Positions 11,392 to 20,272 of a DNA stretch of 64,000 nt are shown in pieces. Under the pieces are notes generated by a model. It worked only from the letters and a program-made list of their open reading frames with translations. It did no database searches and was not told the DNA's origin. The stretch comes from Paenibacillus massiliensis subsp. panacisoli DSM 21345 (GTDB lineage Bacteria; Bacillota; Bacilli; Paenibacillales; Paenibacillaceae): positions 186,001 through 250,000 of the forward strand of contig NZ_AUFO01000001.1 in NCBI RefSeq assembly GCF_000426545.1. The letters run 5' to 3'. The position numbers and the translations under genes are program-made. Each line of letters starts with the position of its first letter. Position 1 is the first letter of the stretch.

Positions 11392-12180
11392 CTATATTTC
11401 CTGCATTTCCTTTACCGACCCGGCTTCCAGCTTGTCCAGACGCTTCATCAGCTTCTTGAGCATAACGGAGGCTTTGACACGTAGGGGCAGCTCTGAAGAG
11501 ACCTCAATATGATACTTCTGAGTCAGAATTAATTCCTTGAGCTCAGCTACAGAGGCGCAGGGACGCTCGAGCACATTAAAGACGCTACCGTATTGCAGAC
11601 ATTGATGTGTGTCACTGCCAGCTGTAACTGGCTTGTTGAATGACGCTGCGAACTGCTCCACCTGCTCACGACAAGGCTGAATTCCATATTCATACATGTC
11701 CTTGGCATTCAGGTCAAAGGCATCCAGGCGAGCGAGCAGACTGCGGTCATGTAAATAGAGTGGGGTGGATTTACGGAAGGGATGTGCACCGATCTTGAGC
11801 AACGGCCAAGCCTCCGCCAGATCCAGTAGATCTGCGAACGGGATGAACGAGTTTTTAGCTGTATAAGGCTCCAGCAGCTTGCGAACTGCCAGAATGTGCT
11901 CTTTTTGCCCGATGAGCAAGATATGTCCTACCTCCTGAATATCTACCTCCATGCCGGGAAAGATACGTAGACCTTCTGCCTCATAATATTCCCCATTGTA
12001 AGGATAGAGGCGATCCAAAGACTCATAGACATCATAGAAATTACGGGTATTAAAATGCTCGGTCAGGGCGAGCGCGTCTAGTCTGCTGGCCTTGGCTTCA
12101 GCCACCATTTCTGTAAAATAGGCTGCCGAGAAATCGGATTTCTTGGACAATTTGCCGTGAGTATGAAGATCAATGCGCAT
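11392..12180 (-). CDS. PHP-domain metal-dependent phosphoesterase
   Basis: The protein shows the PHP metal ligands in order: DLHTHGK at the N-terminus, LTEHFN, GMEVDI, IGAHPFR and a final GSDTH. PHP proteins are hydrolases, usually phosphoesterases, using two or three metal ions; the substrate here is not known. The frame opens at a GTG (12189), but AAGGAG fits the ATG at 12180 (262 aa), which I prefer. It is the last gene of an ECF transporter operon on the minus strand, 15 bases after the T-component stop, so it may act on the imported compound. The C-terminal 40 residues are basic and helical, outside the PHP core. Confidence 0.82.
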   Translation of the reverse strand: MRIDLHTHGKLSKKSDFSAAYFTEMVAEAKASRLDALALTEHFNTRNFYDVYESLDRLYPYNGEYYEAEGLRIFPGMEVDIQEVGHILLIGQKEHILAVRKLLEPYTAKNSFIPFADLLDLAEAWPLLKIGAHPFRKSTPLYLHDRSLLARLDAFDLNAKDMYEYGIQPCREQVEQFAASFNKPVTAGSDTHQCLQYGSVFNVLERPCASVAELKELILTQKYHIEVSSELPLRVKASVMLKKLMKRLDKLEAGSVKEMQEI

Positions 12181-12195
12181 TTGTGACACTCCTTA

Positions 12196-13023
12196 TTATA
12201 AAATGTTAATCTGTCCGCCCAGCCAGAAAAGCATACCGACGTATATAGCTGATCCGCTAAGGAAAGCTATGTCACGTACTGTAATTTTTAAATGGGCCAG
12301 CTTGAGGCGTGTGGAAGCAGGATGCTTCATGCCATAGGAGAACCCTCTAGTCTCCAGAGCTTCTACGGTTGTGCGTGATCGTTTGGCCGTAGCCAGCATG
12401 AGAGGGAAGAAGGAGACCATAAGCAGCCTCATATAATACACTGCAAGCCGCCAGTATAGCCATCCCGGTCGGGAAGGCACCTGTCCACGCAGTCTGTAGG
12501 ATAGCATGATATTGCGATATTCACCGAACAGCACGGGCAGGATGCGATACGCATAGGACAGGCTGAAAGAAAAGGCAGCGGGCATTCCTAGTGCGAGCAG
12601 CCCGTCTCCGATCCGTTCCGGGTCCATACCAGAGAAGACGGTGATACTTGCCAGTGAGACAATAGACAGCTTCAGAGTCAGCAGCAGGAGAGGCATGGCC
12701 GATTCCAGATTTCCACCGAAAAATAGCGAGATGATGAACATCCAGCCGACCTGTCCTACCAAGCCCAGACACAGAATGATAATAATGAAGGGAGCGGCTC
12801 GCGATAGAATGGTGGTCGTCACCATCAATAAGAACATCCCGAGCAGCACTGTGCCGTTATGGATGAACCAGGGTACAATTCCGAAGAACAGATACCAGAT
12901 GAGCATTACTCGTGGATCAAGACGCGACAGGCTGGCATGACCACTACCGTATACGGTATTCATCAGCTCCAGCTGAATGCGCTCAATGGTTATTTTATCA
13001 AGCCAGTTGCGGACAAGCTGCAT
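12196..13023 (-). CDS. ECF transporter transmembrane (T) component, EcfT/CbiQ family
   Basis: A membrane protein of about 275 aa with around six hydrophobic segments and the two T-component coupling motifs that contact the ATPases (SYRLRGQ and EALETRGFSYG). T components link the substrate-binding S component to the paired ATPases in the energy-coupling factor importer. The frame opens nine bases earlier at 13032, but AAAGGAGG overlaps that ATG and sits nine bases before ATG 13023, so 13023 is preferred. It overlaps the upstream ATPase gene by about 26 bases, implying coupled translation. Confidence 0.88.
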   Translation of the reverse strand: MQLVRNWLDKITIERIQLELMNTVYGSGHASLSRLDPRVMLIWYLFFGIVPWFIHNGTVLLGMFLLMVTTTILSRAAPFIIIILCLGLVGQVGWMFIISLFFGGNLESAMPLLLLTLKLSIVSLASITVFSGMDPERIGDGLLALGMPAAFSFSLSYAYRILPVLFGEYRNIMLSYRLRGQVPSRPGWLYWRLAVYYMRLLMVSFFPLMLATAKRSRTTVEALETRGFSYGMKHPASTRLKLAHLKITVRDIAFLSGSAIYVGMLFWLGGQINIL

Positions 13024-15046
13024 GGCGAGCATCCTCCTTTATGAGAGACCTTGAGAGAAGAGTGGTCACAAAATCCTCTGTTGTTGAACAGAGTGAAGGC
13101 AGCTCCATCCGGTGCGAAAGCTCCATAATCTGTGTTAGTGCAAGCCCGCAGCGTCGAAGCAGGGCGACATCGGTGAAAATATCAGCTGGTGGACCATCTG
13201 CCTCAACCTGACCATGATGAAGAACAATGACACGGGTGGCCCACTCAGTAACGAGCTGCATATCATGTGTAGCAATGATGGTGGTGCGTACATGCTGATC
13301 CAGCTCAGCCAAGGTTGCAATCAGCTCCTCCCGGGTAGCCATATCTAGATTGGCAGTCGGTTCATCAAGCAGCATCAGAGAGGGCCTCATTGCTGCACCA
13401 ATCGCAAGTGTCACCCGCCGTTGCTGTCCTCCGCTCAGAAGACGAGCATCTCGATCCTGCAACGGACCCAGCCGGAAGCGCTCCAGAACATGCTGGCTGT
13501 GCTGCCCTGTATCCGGCATACGACGTGCTCGCATGAAGTGCGAGACCTCCTTCTGCACACTGTCTTCAATGAACATTTCACCAGGCTGTTGGAAAATGTA
13601 GGCTACCTGACCAGCGAGACGTTCCAAGGAAGATCGGTTCGTGATCTGACCAAGTACGCTGACACTGCCGGATTGCGGTAGGCTGATTCCTGCTATAAGC
13701 TTCAATAGCGAGGATTTGCCTGCACCGTTGTTGCCGACCAGCGCGATACGCTCCCCTTCGTACAGAGTGAGGTTCAGCCCGCGAATAACCTCGTGCTCCT
13801 GCTTGCCGAGCCCTCTATAGCTTAGTCTCGTATGACTGAATTCAACGACAGGTGTGGTTGCGATAGCGTGACTACAAGCTTGTGTGCCAGTAGGCATGTC
13901 TACTGGCATGGGCTCCAGGGAACTTATCTGCCTCGTTGCCCTTAAGCCTGTTGGGGTCTGTAAACTCCTGCTCATGAGCGGTGATGCTGTTGCATCATCG
14001 GCCCCCGGATTAATCGCTTCGGTGTGATGATAATCTGTTCCCGAGGGAGTGGACGGGTATCGCGTTGAAAAATACATCGCCGCTTCCTCGACGGTCACCG
14101 GGTACAGCTCTCCTTTCTGAGCTGAAGTCTTAAGCAGGGCTTCGGCTGCCAGCTTTTCGGATGATGTGCGCTCTGTCTGTAATGCTGCCTCAACTGCCTC
14201 AGTATTCGGAGCGTAGATCTCCACCTTGGAAGTAAATGAAGTCTGCTTTAAGGTGTTATTTGCCGAATATTCAGCGACAGCTATAGCTGCACGGGTGACC
14301 TCTGGAGGCTGAATCCCAAGCCGCTGTAGATCATCAATTTGGTTCAGTCCTTCCCTGACAGGTAGCTTCCACATGACACGTCCTTGCTCCATGAGCACGA
14401 CATCCTCGCAGAAATCAGCGATAAATTCCGTATGATGCTCGATTACAATAATGGTCTTGCCATGATCACGATGCAGGCGAGACAAGCATTCATAGATCTG
14501 TCTGGCATGCTGAGGGTCTAGCTGAGAGACAGGCTCATCCACGATCAGAATATCCGGGTCCATCGACAATGCCCCGGCCAAGGCGAGTAGATGCTTTTGC
14601 CCGCCGCTCAGCTCCCAGATATACCGCTCATTAAGTCCTGTTAGACCACACATCGCAAGGGCTCTTTCACCTAGCCCCCTATAGTGGGGAAGACCATAAT
14701 TCAATGGTGCGAAGCAGGCTTCATCCAGCACGGTAGGCCGTACTAGCTGATTATCAAAATCCTGATAGACGTAGCCGATGTTCTTGCTCAGCTCTGCTAC
14801 AGCCCGACCTGCTGCAGAGGTACCCAGTACATGAACCTCACCGGAGAAATCCCCGGTATAGAACTGGGGAATCAGACCGTTAAACAGCTTGCACATCGTT
14901 GATTTGCCGCACCCGTTGCCCCCGATAATCGCCGTGAAGCTGCCGCGTGCCAGCTCCAGAGTGGCTTCGTTCAGGACAGGCTGCTCAGAGCCAGGATAAG
15001 TAAAGGTTACCTGCTGAATCGAGATAGCTTGCTCGGTTTTAGGCAT
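12998..15046 (-). CDS. Fused double ABC ATPase of an ECF importer (EcfA-EcfA' in one chain)
   Basis: The 682-aa chain has two complete ATPase domains. Domain 1 has Walker A GGNGCGKST (about residues 38-46), signature ELSGGQKH (about 140) and Walker B ILIVDEP; domain 2 has Walker A GNNGAGKSS (about 437-445), signature LLSGGQQRR (about 534) and LMLLDEPTANLD. They power the T/S membrane pair. The linker from about residue 235 to 400 is long, Ser/Thr/Ala-rich and shows no known domain; comparable fused ECF ATPases such as Bacillus YkoD are near 490 aa. The start overlaps the S-component stop by eight bases. The H-loops (IVIEHH and IIATHD) are intact, so both sites look active. Confidence 0.9.
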   Translation of the reverse strand: MPKTEQAISIQQVTFTYPGSEQPVLNEATLELARGSFTAIIGGNGCGKSTMCKLFNGLIPQFYTGDFSGEVHVLGTSAAGRAVAELSKNIGYVYQDFDNQLVRPTVLDEACFAPLNYGLPHYRGLGERALAMCGLTGLNERYIWELSGGQKHLLALAGALSMDPDILIVDEPVSQLDPQHARQIYECLSRLHRDHGKTIIVIEHHTEFIADFCEDVVLMEQGRVMWKLPVREGLNQIDDLQRLGIQPPEVTRAAIAVAEYSANNTLKQTSFTSKVEIYAPNTEAVEAALQTERTSSEKLAAEALLKTSAQKGELYPVTVEEAAMYFSTRYPSTPSGTDYHHTEAINPGADDATASPLMSRSLQTPTGLRATRQISSLEPMPVDMPTGTQACSHAIATTPVVEFSHTRLSYRGLGKQEHEVIRGLNLTLYEGERIALVGNNGAGKSSLLKLIAGISLPQSGSVSVLGQITNRSSLERLAGQVAYIFQQPGEMFIEDSVQKEVSHFMRARRMPDTGQHSQHVLERFRLGPLQDRDARLLSGGQQRRVTLAIGAAMRPSLMLLDEPTANLDMATREELIATLAELDQHVRTTIIATHDMQLVTEWATRVIVLHHGQVEADGPPADIFTDVALLRRCGLALTQIMELSHRMELPSLCSTTEDFVTTLLSRSLIKEDARHAACPQLA

Positions 15047-15926
15047 AAGGTGGGTTCTCCAGGTCGCTGACGGCTTTGTTCTTGCTGCGTCTGCTCCGCA
15101 TAATCAGCATCGTGATGGCGGCAATTAATGCTGCTGCACCTAGACTGATCCAGATCGCAGTGGTGCCAAGGGAATCTGCATAGTCTGTCTCCCATGCCGC
15201 AAAGTTGATATCCATCTCGGATAGGGATTCTGCGCCAAATGCCAGGGCAAACAGCACAAGTCCAATCAGAACCAGCTTCGGACGGAAGATGCTAATCCCT
15301 TCGTATTTCATACCAGGATTCCGTGGCTTGATGCCGAGCAGAGGCTCGATTTTGCCGTAAAGCATAGGAACAAGATAGAGTGTGGGCAGTAACGCGAACA
15401 GGATGCCTGAGAACAATACGTCATTCAGGAAGCCTACACCTTCAATAACAACTACGCTCTCTGCTAGTCCAGGCACGGCTTCTAGCTCCTCGACTCCGAT
15501 CCATACCTTGCCGATATCGACCAGGGAGCTGAGGAATTGGTGAATGATGACGCCCGTAATCGCCGCGATGCCTACCTGTCTGCGATTGCGAGGGTCACTG
15601 ACCATACGTCCAGCAACGTACATGGCGAAGGAGAAGGTAATGAATTTCTCCAGCTCACCCAGTCCGCCGAATTGACCCAGCATCAGCTCACCGAAGATCA
15701 CCTCTCCAAGAGCCGCTCCCAATGCCGCAATCATGGGATGGAACAGAATACATAGCGTGAGTGGAATGAAGGCGAAATACTCGACAGACAATTCAATGGG
15801 GCCAAGCTGGAGCTTCGGGATCAGCTCTGTGAACATGTTGGACAAGCCGTACAGTGACATGGACAGTACAAACACCATCATTTTTTGCGAGGACGTGAGT
15901 GTGTAACGCTCGGTTATTTTCTTCAT
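15039..15926 (-). CDS. Putative ECF substrate-binding (S) component, unusually large
   Basis: The protein is hydrophobic throughout with about seven or eight predicted membrane segments and lies first in an ECF operon, so it is taken as the S component that binds the imported compound. Typical S components have six helices and about 180-200 residues; this one has 295, with an added C-terminal part (two helices joined by an acidic outside loop). The frame opens at 15965, but GAGGAGG is placed for the ATG at 15926 (MKKITERYTL). No vitamin riboswitch is visible in the short leader, so the substrate cannot be read from regulation. It could also be an unrelated integral membrane protein recruited to the operon. 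Confidence 0.7.
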   Translation of the reverse strand: MKKITERYTLTSSQKMMVFVLSMSLYGLSNMFTELIPKLQLGPIELSVEYFAFIPLTLCILFHPMIAALGAALGEVIFGELMLGQFGGLGELEKFITFSFAMYVAGRMVSDPRNRRQVGIAAITGVIIHQFLSSLVDIGKVWIGVEELEAVPGLAESVVVIEGVGFLNDVLFSGILFALLPTLYLVPMLYGKIEPLLGIKPRNPGMKYEGISIFRPKLVLIGLVLFALAFGAESLSEMDINFAAWETDYADSLGTTAIWISLGAAALIAAITMLIMRSRRSKNKAVSDLENPPYA

Positions 15927-15997
15927 CGATACTTGCCTCCTCTGAAAGTTAACGATTATAGCCACAGTCTAGAGGCGGATTATTAACGGGAGGAAGG

Positions 15998-16029
15998 ACA
16001 TTTGTAAATCAAATGTAATTTTTATTACA
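15998..16029. promoter_or_regulatory. Overlapping inverted repeats between the ECF operon and the RpiR gene
   Basis: ACATTTG-TAAAT-CAAATGT (15998-16016) and TGTAAT-TTTT-ATTACA (16014-16029) are two perfect inverted repeats that share bases, with a further ATTACA half-site at 16055-16060. They lie in the 203-base divergent region and are the natural operator candidates for the RpiR-type regulator. A -10-like TATACT for the regulator gene is at 16092-16097. Confidence 0.5.
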
Positions 16030-16129
16030 AGGTATAAAATTTATTGAAAAAAATATTACATAGGCGACCTACTTTCTGTCTGAACAACTGTTATACTGGA
16101 GTCACAGCAGGAAAAGGAGAACTTAGCCA

Positions 16130-16960
16130 ATGAATTTATTTGCAAAAAGGGAGCAATTATCCCCAGGACATCTAAAGATTGCAGACTTTATTGAACGTCA
16201 CCCGGAGGAGCTGCTGTTCATGACGGAGCAGGAGATCGCCGACAGGCTGGGTGTCAGTATTGCTACGGTATCCCGCTTCTGGCGTGCAGTTGGTTACGAT
16301 AACGCCAAGGCGTTCAAAATCCGGCTGCGCACCTCAGCAGATACCACCCCTGCACTGAAGCTGAACAAGACCATCTCACGACTCGATACAGACAGCTTGC
16401 CTGTACAGATGCTGGAGACTTCTATCCAGCATTTGCAGGATACATTATCACATATGAAGCAAGGAGAGCTGGAGCAGGCCGCAGCACTTCTGACCGAGGC
16501 ACGGAGATTATATATTTATGCGCCAGGTCCCTCCGCTGGCCTCGCTGAGCTATTGTCCTTCCGCTTGTCCCGCTTCGGTATGAGCATCATTCGCCTTGGA
16601 GGTGGGCATGAATTGCTGGAGACGTTGATGCATATGAACCAAGAGGATGTGGTGCTGCTCATGTGCTTCACCCGGCTACTGCCTGAAGCGGAAGTCATCC
16701 TTGACTATGCTAGAGAAGCTGGCAGTCGGGCGATGCTGGTGACTGACCGCGAGGACTTATTGTATGGACTGCCTGTGTCGTTGTCTTTTTATGTAAGTCG
16801 GGGAGAGCTCGGAGAGTTCCACTCTATGGTGACCCCGCTATTGCTGATGGAGCAGCTCGTGCTAGCAGTTGGACTGAAGCAGAAGGAGCATGCGCTCACC
16901 AATCTGGAGCGACTGACAGCGCTGCGCGGACGATATGTGGATAAGCTACCACGTGAGTAG
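16130..16960 (+). CDS. RpiR/MurR-family regulator with SIS domain
   Basis: Residues 1-75 form the RpiR helix-turn-helix domain (MTEQEIADRLGVSIATVSRFWRAVGYDNAKAFK). Residues 115-250 form a SIS domain (YIYAPGPSAGLAELLSFRLSRFG), which in this family binds phosphosugars or amino-sugar phosphates. GGAGA lies about 10 bases before the ATG. It is divergent from the ECF-PHP operon and is the likely regulator of it; this suggests, but does not prove, that the imported substrate gives a phosphorylated sugar-like effector. Confidence 0.85.
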   Translation: MNLFAKREQLSPGHLKIADFIERHPEELLFMTEQEIADRLGVSIATVSRFWRAVGYDNAKAFKIRLRTSADTTPALKLNKTISRLDTDSLPVQMLETSIQHLQDTLSHMKQGELEQAAALLTEARRLYIYAPGPSAGLAELLSFRLSRFGMSIIRLGGGHELLETLMHMNQEDVVLLMCFTRLLPEAEVILDYAREAGSRAMLVTDREDLLYGLPVSLSFYVSRGELGEFHSMVTPLLLMEQLVLAVGLKQKEHALTNLERLTALRGRYVDKLPRE

Positions 16961-17071
16961 ATAGGTGGAGAAGACAACACCGAATAACATAGGAATGGTC
17001 GAATGTAAGTCCTATGAATTATCGAATAAAAGTTTGAATAAGCAGCTATCGCTGACCCGCATGCAGCAAAA

Positions 17072-17164
17072 AAGAGACAAGCGTTCACTCATGACGATTT
17101 AAAGCACCTGCATTGGTAGCATTGGTAGCTTTGTTTGCAGTCAGAAGAACACGCGTTGTCTCTT
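17072..17164. terminator. Possible long-loop bidirectional hairpin
   Basis: AAGAGACAA (17072-17080) pairs with TTGTCTCTT (17156-17164), with T-rich flanks on the plus side (GTTTTTG) and A-rich on the other. The loop is about 75 bases and holds a direct repeat of ATTGGTAGC (17112-17129). It lies between the convergent RpiR and KdgF genes. The long loop makes terminator function uncertain. Confidence 0.35.
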
Positions 17165-17224
17165 GTTTTTGTTTCATATGGTATTAGTTCTTATCTCTGC
17201 GTCACCGATGCACCACCGATTGCC

Positions 17225-17545
17225 TTAGCGCTTCAGCAGATCCTCGCGTAAAGGAGTGAACACGTCCAAGAGTGCTGAACCTTCCTCCAGGGAGGTGACT
17301 CCATGCTTGGCCTCACTTGGTATGACGATGCTATCGCCTTGGGATACGGCATACTCCTTGCCGTCGATCCGGAATACGAAGCTTCCTTTCAGGCAGTAGC
17401 TCATCTGCTCATGCACATGACTGTGCTCGTAGCCTTCAGCCCCTTTTTCAAAATGAACCTCCATCATCATCAGGTCCTTGCCGGCCTTCAGTATTTTGCG
17501 TTGTACCCCAGGCTCTGCTTGCTCCCATACACCAATATTACTCAT
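17225..17545 (-). CDS. kdgF: KdgF-like cupin, unsaturated uronate linearising enzyme
   Basis: A 106-aa single-domain cupin. Cupin motif 1 reads GYEHSHVHEQMSYCLKG (about residues 37-53), supplying the metal-binding His residues and Glu/Gln, and motif 2 is PSEAKHGVTSLEEGSALLDVF. Length and motif spacing fit KdgF, which turns 4,5-unsaturated monouronates released by lyases into the open-chain keto form. The gene overlaps the heparinase II/III-type lyase by four bases, which strongly supports that role. Small cupins are common, so without the lyase the call would be only cupin protein. Confidence 0.75.
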   Translation of the reverse strand: MSNIGVWEQAEPGVQRKILKAGKDLMMMEVHFEKGAEGYEHSHVHEQMSYCLKGSFVFRIDGKEYAVSQGDSIVIPSEAKHGVTSLEEGSALLDVFTPLREDLLKR

Positions 17546-20127
17546 GATTGAACATCCTCCTTTGAGAAAATATGAATTTGATTGACTCCAATCGGTAACT
17601 TGCGCTCTGCTGTATAGAGATTGTCAAAGGCATGTTGGTCTCGTTCAGCTGTTAACAGGCGGAACTTCCCTTCGAGTGCAAATGGAACCTCTTGTCCAAG
17701 CTTGCTGGCGTTAAGCACATATACGAGTTCTCGTCCGTCATGAGAACGGAGCTGGTACATGTGAATACCTTCGGGCAGCGTCACATCATGTAAAGCGTTA
17801 ACCACAAGTGGTGGTGAACCCTGCCTTCTCGGATGCAGCAAAGTGATATAATCCTGTCCCGCAGTTCCATGCACTCTGAAGTGTTGCTGAGCTCCCAGCT
17901 CATACCCACCGCCGATGGCACCAACATCACTAGTGATTACAGGAGCTTGAGGGGATGCAATCATAGTATCCAGACACATTCCCTGCAGACCGTAAGCCGT
18001 AATTCTTTGGGCTGCCAGATCCGCATGCTCGCTGAGCGTATGCAGATTCCATACGGAATCATAGTCGCTGTCTATTTGGTCCCAGATGAGGTAGACGTGC
18101 CAGTCCGCTTTGACCCATGCTATATGCCGCCGATAAGAGCGGGCCAGCTCGTCAGGAATTGTGCTCGATACGTAATCCAGCTCCTCCGAGAAATAGACCG
18201 TATCGCAAGTACTACGTAATGGTCCATTCTGCAGGATACCATTTGCATCAGTGAACTGTACGACATTGTGTGCGCTACTCGACAGATACCAATGACGATC
18301 TCCGTTATAATATCCGCCAGTTCCCGAATCCAGTGTCAGCGGCACAGACTCAGCCCAGATCGAGAAGTGTCCTTCATCGTTATGGGCATGATAGGTCAAG
18401 GGTGAAGCCTCGTAGAGCAGATAATGACTCTTATCAGGCTCATCTGTCTGGTCTCGGAATATAACATAGCCCATGTCTGGATAGTAGTCCGAGCCCAGCG
18501 TGGGAGCCTGTGCCTGCAGCTCAGGCTGCGGATAGAGCAGAGCGGCAAGTGGATAGGGGAAAGCACCGTTATCTCGTACAACCCTGCCTCCGTGCTGCCA
18601 TGCCCACATCATTTCACCCGCAAGGCTAGGATTCACCTCGCTATATTGCGGCGCAGCATAAGCCATCAGACGCCACCATTGCTCATGGACATTCGCATCG
18701 CCAACACTTGGCGTGACGATGCGAGGACTCGGATGTTCATCCGCTCCTACCTTGACAGAACGGTCAAAGGTAATAGCCGAGCCGATCAGGAAGCGGTACA
18801 TATCCTGTACACGCTCGTTACCAAAATAATCAATCCCTCGAAGCCGCTTCAACAAGACAAAGAATAGAAAATATCGGTGCAAGACGGCCCCATGATAACG
18901 AATGTTCTCAGGCCATGCTCCGCGAGCGTCAACTACATGCTCAAGCTGCCAATCCACGACCTTTCGGGCGTGCTCCAGATATGTCTCGGAATCCTTCTCC
19001 TGCGGGAACATTAGAGCATATACTCCAAGTCCTGTAGCTCGATCCGCATTCCAGTTGCTGCGCATGCCGCCTTTTTCATCCGGGAATTCGGTCAGATCAT
19101 ATCGGTAATATTGGGTGTCCATCATCATGGTGGCTATGGAGCCCAGATATTCCTGTATCCGTAGCTTTTCCCCTTGCTCTAGTACGTCTGCACCCATAAT
19201 CTGCCCATAGATAATGGAAATGACAGCAAGCCCGCGCCCGATGTGAACGGCCCCGTATACATCGTCATCGTGCCAACCTGTTGCCCGGAAAATCTCCATC
19301 CCCTGCAGCATATCATCCAGCATGTAGAGCAGCTTGTCCGCGCTAGATCTGGCATGGCGGGGGTCATCCTCCATCATATAGCGGTTAGCGTCTGCGCCAG
19401 CTGCCTCAAGGAGATAGGCCCAGTTCGTGCAGGTGCTTCGCTGGAATAGGGGAGAGCGCATAGGTGAAGCCACGGGCTGATGCTGTTCATTGGTGAACGA
19501 TACTTCGACCTGAACTCCAGCGTAGCTTGGGGGAAGAAGGCTAAGTGCTGTCTGCACACTGTAATATTGATCCCCTTGAATAGACACTGGCTGTTCATAT
19601 ACTAGTACAATCGGCTCTGGCCCGTTGCTGACTAACTCGAGACAGCTAGTCTTTACAACCTCGGTAGCTCCACCTGACGGTGTAATACCTGACGTTTGCG
19701 CGAAGGCTTCTGTAGATAGGTAAGGAACAGCCTGCATAAATGACCCTTCAGGGAGAGAAGCTCGCCATCCTGTCAGGTCCTGACCCAGATATGGGGATGC
19801 CAAGTCTACTGCAAGTCCGCACTCGGAATGAGTGAGCTGAATACCGCGAATTCGTGCAGTGCCTGGACCGACGATTTGAATGGCAATATGCAGGTAGGAC
19901 GCAGCAGCCGGTGTTCGAAACACGAACGGGTCCGTGCGGAAGGACCCAAGCTCCTGTAAGGAGGAGGCTTCCTCAGCCCGCAGGAATTGCTCGGACAGAG
20001 ATACCTGTCGTTCGTATTCCTGCTGCATGAATGTCGAAGCACGGACACGAGTACGAATGGACTCCAGCTCTGACTCTTCATAGCAGCCAAATGGAGCATT
20101 GGGAATACGATTGTGTATGGAAGACAT
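17542..20127 (-). CDS. Heparinase II/III-family polysaccharide or oligosaccharide lyase (cytoplasmic)
   Basis: An 861-aa protein. The middle (about 230-480) looks like an alpha/alpha toroid (MRSNWNADRATGLGVYAL; PENIRYHGAVLHRYFLFF). The C-terminal part (about 550-860) is the heparinase II/III beta-sheet domain with YHAHNDEGHFSIWA, LTLDSGTGGYYNG and SSSAHNVVQF. These enzymes cut uronic-acid polymers by beta-elimination, leaving 4,5-unsaturated uronates. There is no signal peptide, so it probably acts on imported oligosaccharides. The polymer cannot be named: alginate, heparin-like and other uronate glycans are all handled by this fold. The overlap with kdgF and the divergent importer support uptake followed by cleavage. 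GGAGG lies 12 bases before the ATG. Confidence 0.82.
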   Translation of the reverse strand: MSSIHNRIPNAPFGCYEESELESIRTRVRASTFMQQEYERQVSLSEQFLRAEEASSLQELGSFRTDPFVFRTPAAASYLHIAIQIVGPGTARIRGIQLTHSECGLAVDLASPYLGQDLTGWRASLPEGSFMQAVPYLSTEAFAQTSGITPSGGATEVVKTSCLELVSNGPEPIVLVYEQPVSIQGDQYYSVQTALSLLPPSYAGVQVEVSFTNEQHQPVASPMRSPLFQRSTCTNWAYLLEAAGADANRYMMEDDPRHARSSADKLLYMLDDMLQGMEIFRATGWHDDDVYGAVHIGRGLAVISIIYGQIMGADVLEQGEKLRIQEYLGSIATMMMDTQYYRYDLTEFPDEKGGMRSNWNADRATGLGVYALMFPQEKDSETYLEHARKVVDWQLEHVVDARGAWPENIRYHGAVLHRYFLFFVLLKRLRGIDYFGNERVQDMYRFLIGSAITFDRSVKVGADEHPSPRIVTPSVGDANVHEQWWRLMAYAAPQYSEVNPSLAGEMMWAWQHGGRVVRDNGAFPYPLAALLYPQPELQAQAPTLGSDYYPDMGYVIFRDQTDEPDKSHYLLYEASPLTYHAHNDEGHFSIWAESVPLTLDSGTGGYYNGDRHWYLSSSAHNVVQFTDANGILQNGPLRSTCDTVYFSEELDYVSSTIPDELARSYRRHIAWVKADWHVYLIWDQIDSDYDSVWNLHTLSEHADLAAQRITAYGLQGMCLDTMIASPQAPVITSDVGAIGGGYELGAQQHFRVHGTAGQDYITLLHPRRQGSPPLVVNALHDVTLPEGIHMYQLRSHDGRELVYVLNASKLGQEVPFALEGKFRLLTAERDQHAFDNLYTAERKLPIGVNQIHIFSKEDVQS

Positions 20128-20175
20128 GAAAGGTTCTGACCTCCTTTATAGAATTCGTTGCAGGGTTCTGATCTG

Positions 20176-20234
20176 ATTATATCGTGGGTCTTACATAATA
20201 AGGGATGGATAAACATAAGGAGGAAAGGGGGTAA
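20176..20234 (-). promoter_or_regulatory. Candidate promoter and operator of the lyase-kdgF operon
   Basis: On the minus strand, TATAAT (20181 to 20176) is preceded, 25 bases upstream, by a 28-base element at 20234-20207 whose ends read TTACCC and TTATCC, spaced 22 bases. This is the same geometry as the two stronger plus-strand elements of this locus, though the half-sites differ from TTCTCC. There is no good -35, as expected for an activated promoter. Confidence 0.4.
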
Positions 20235-20272
20235 AGCAACTGAAAAAAGGCAAATACACTGAAAAAGTGAAT

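Noticed and set aside
15927..16129. Vitamin riboswitch before the ECF operon
   Set aside because: The divergent region is only 203 bases and shows palindromes but no recognisable thiamine, cobalamin, folate or other riboswitch core.
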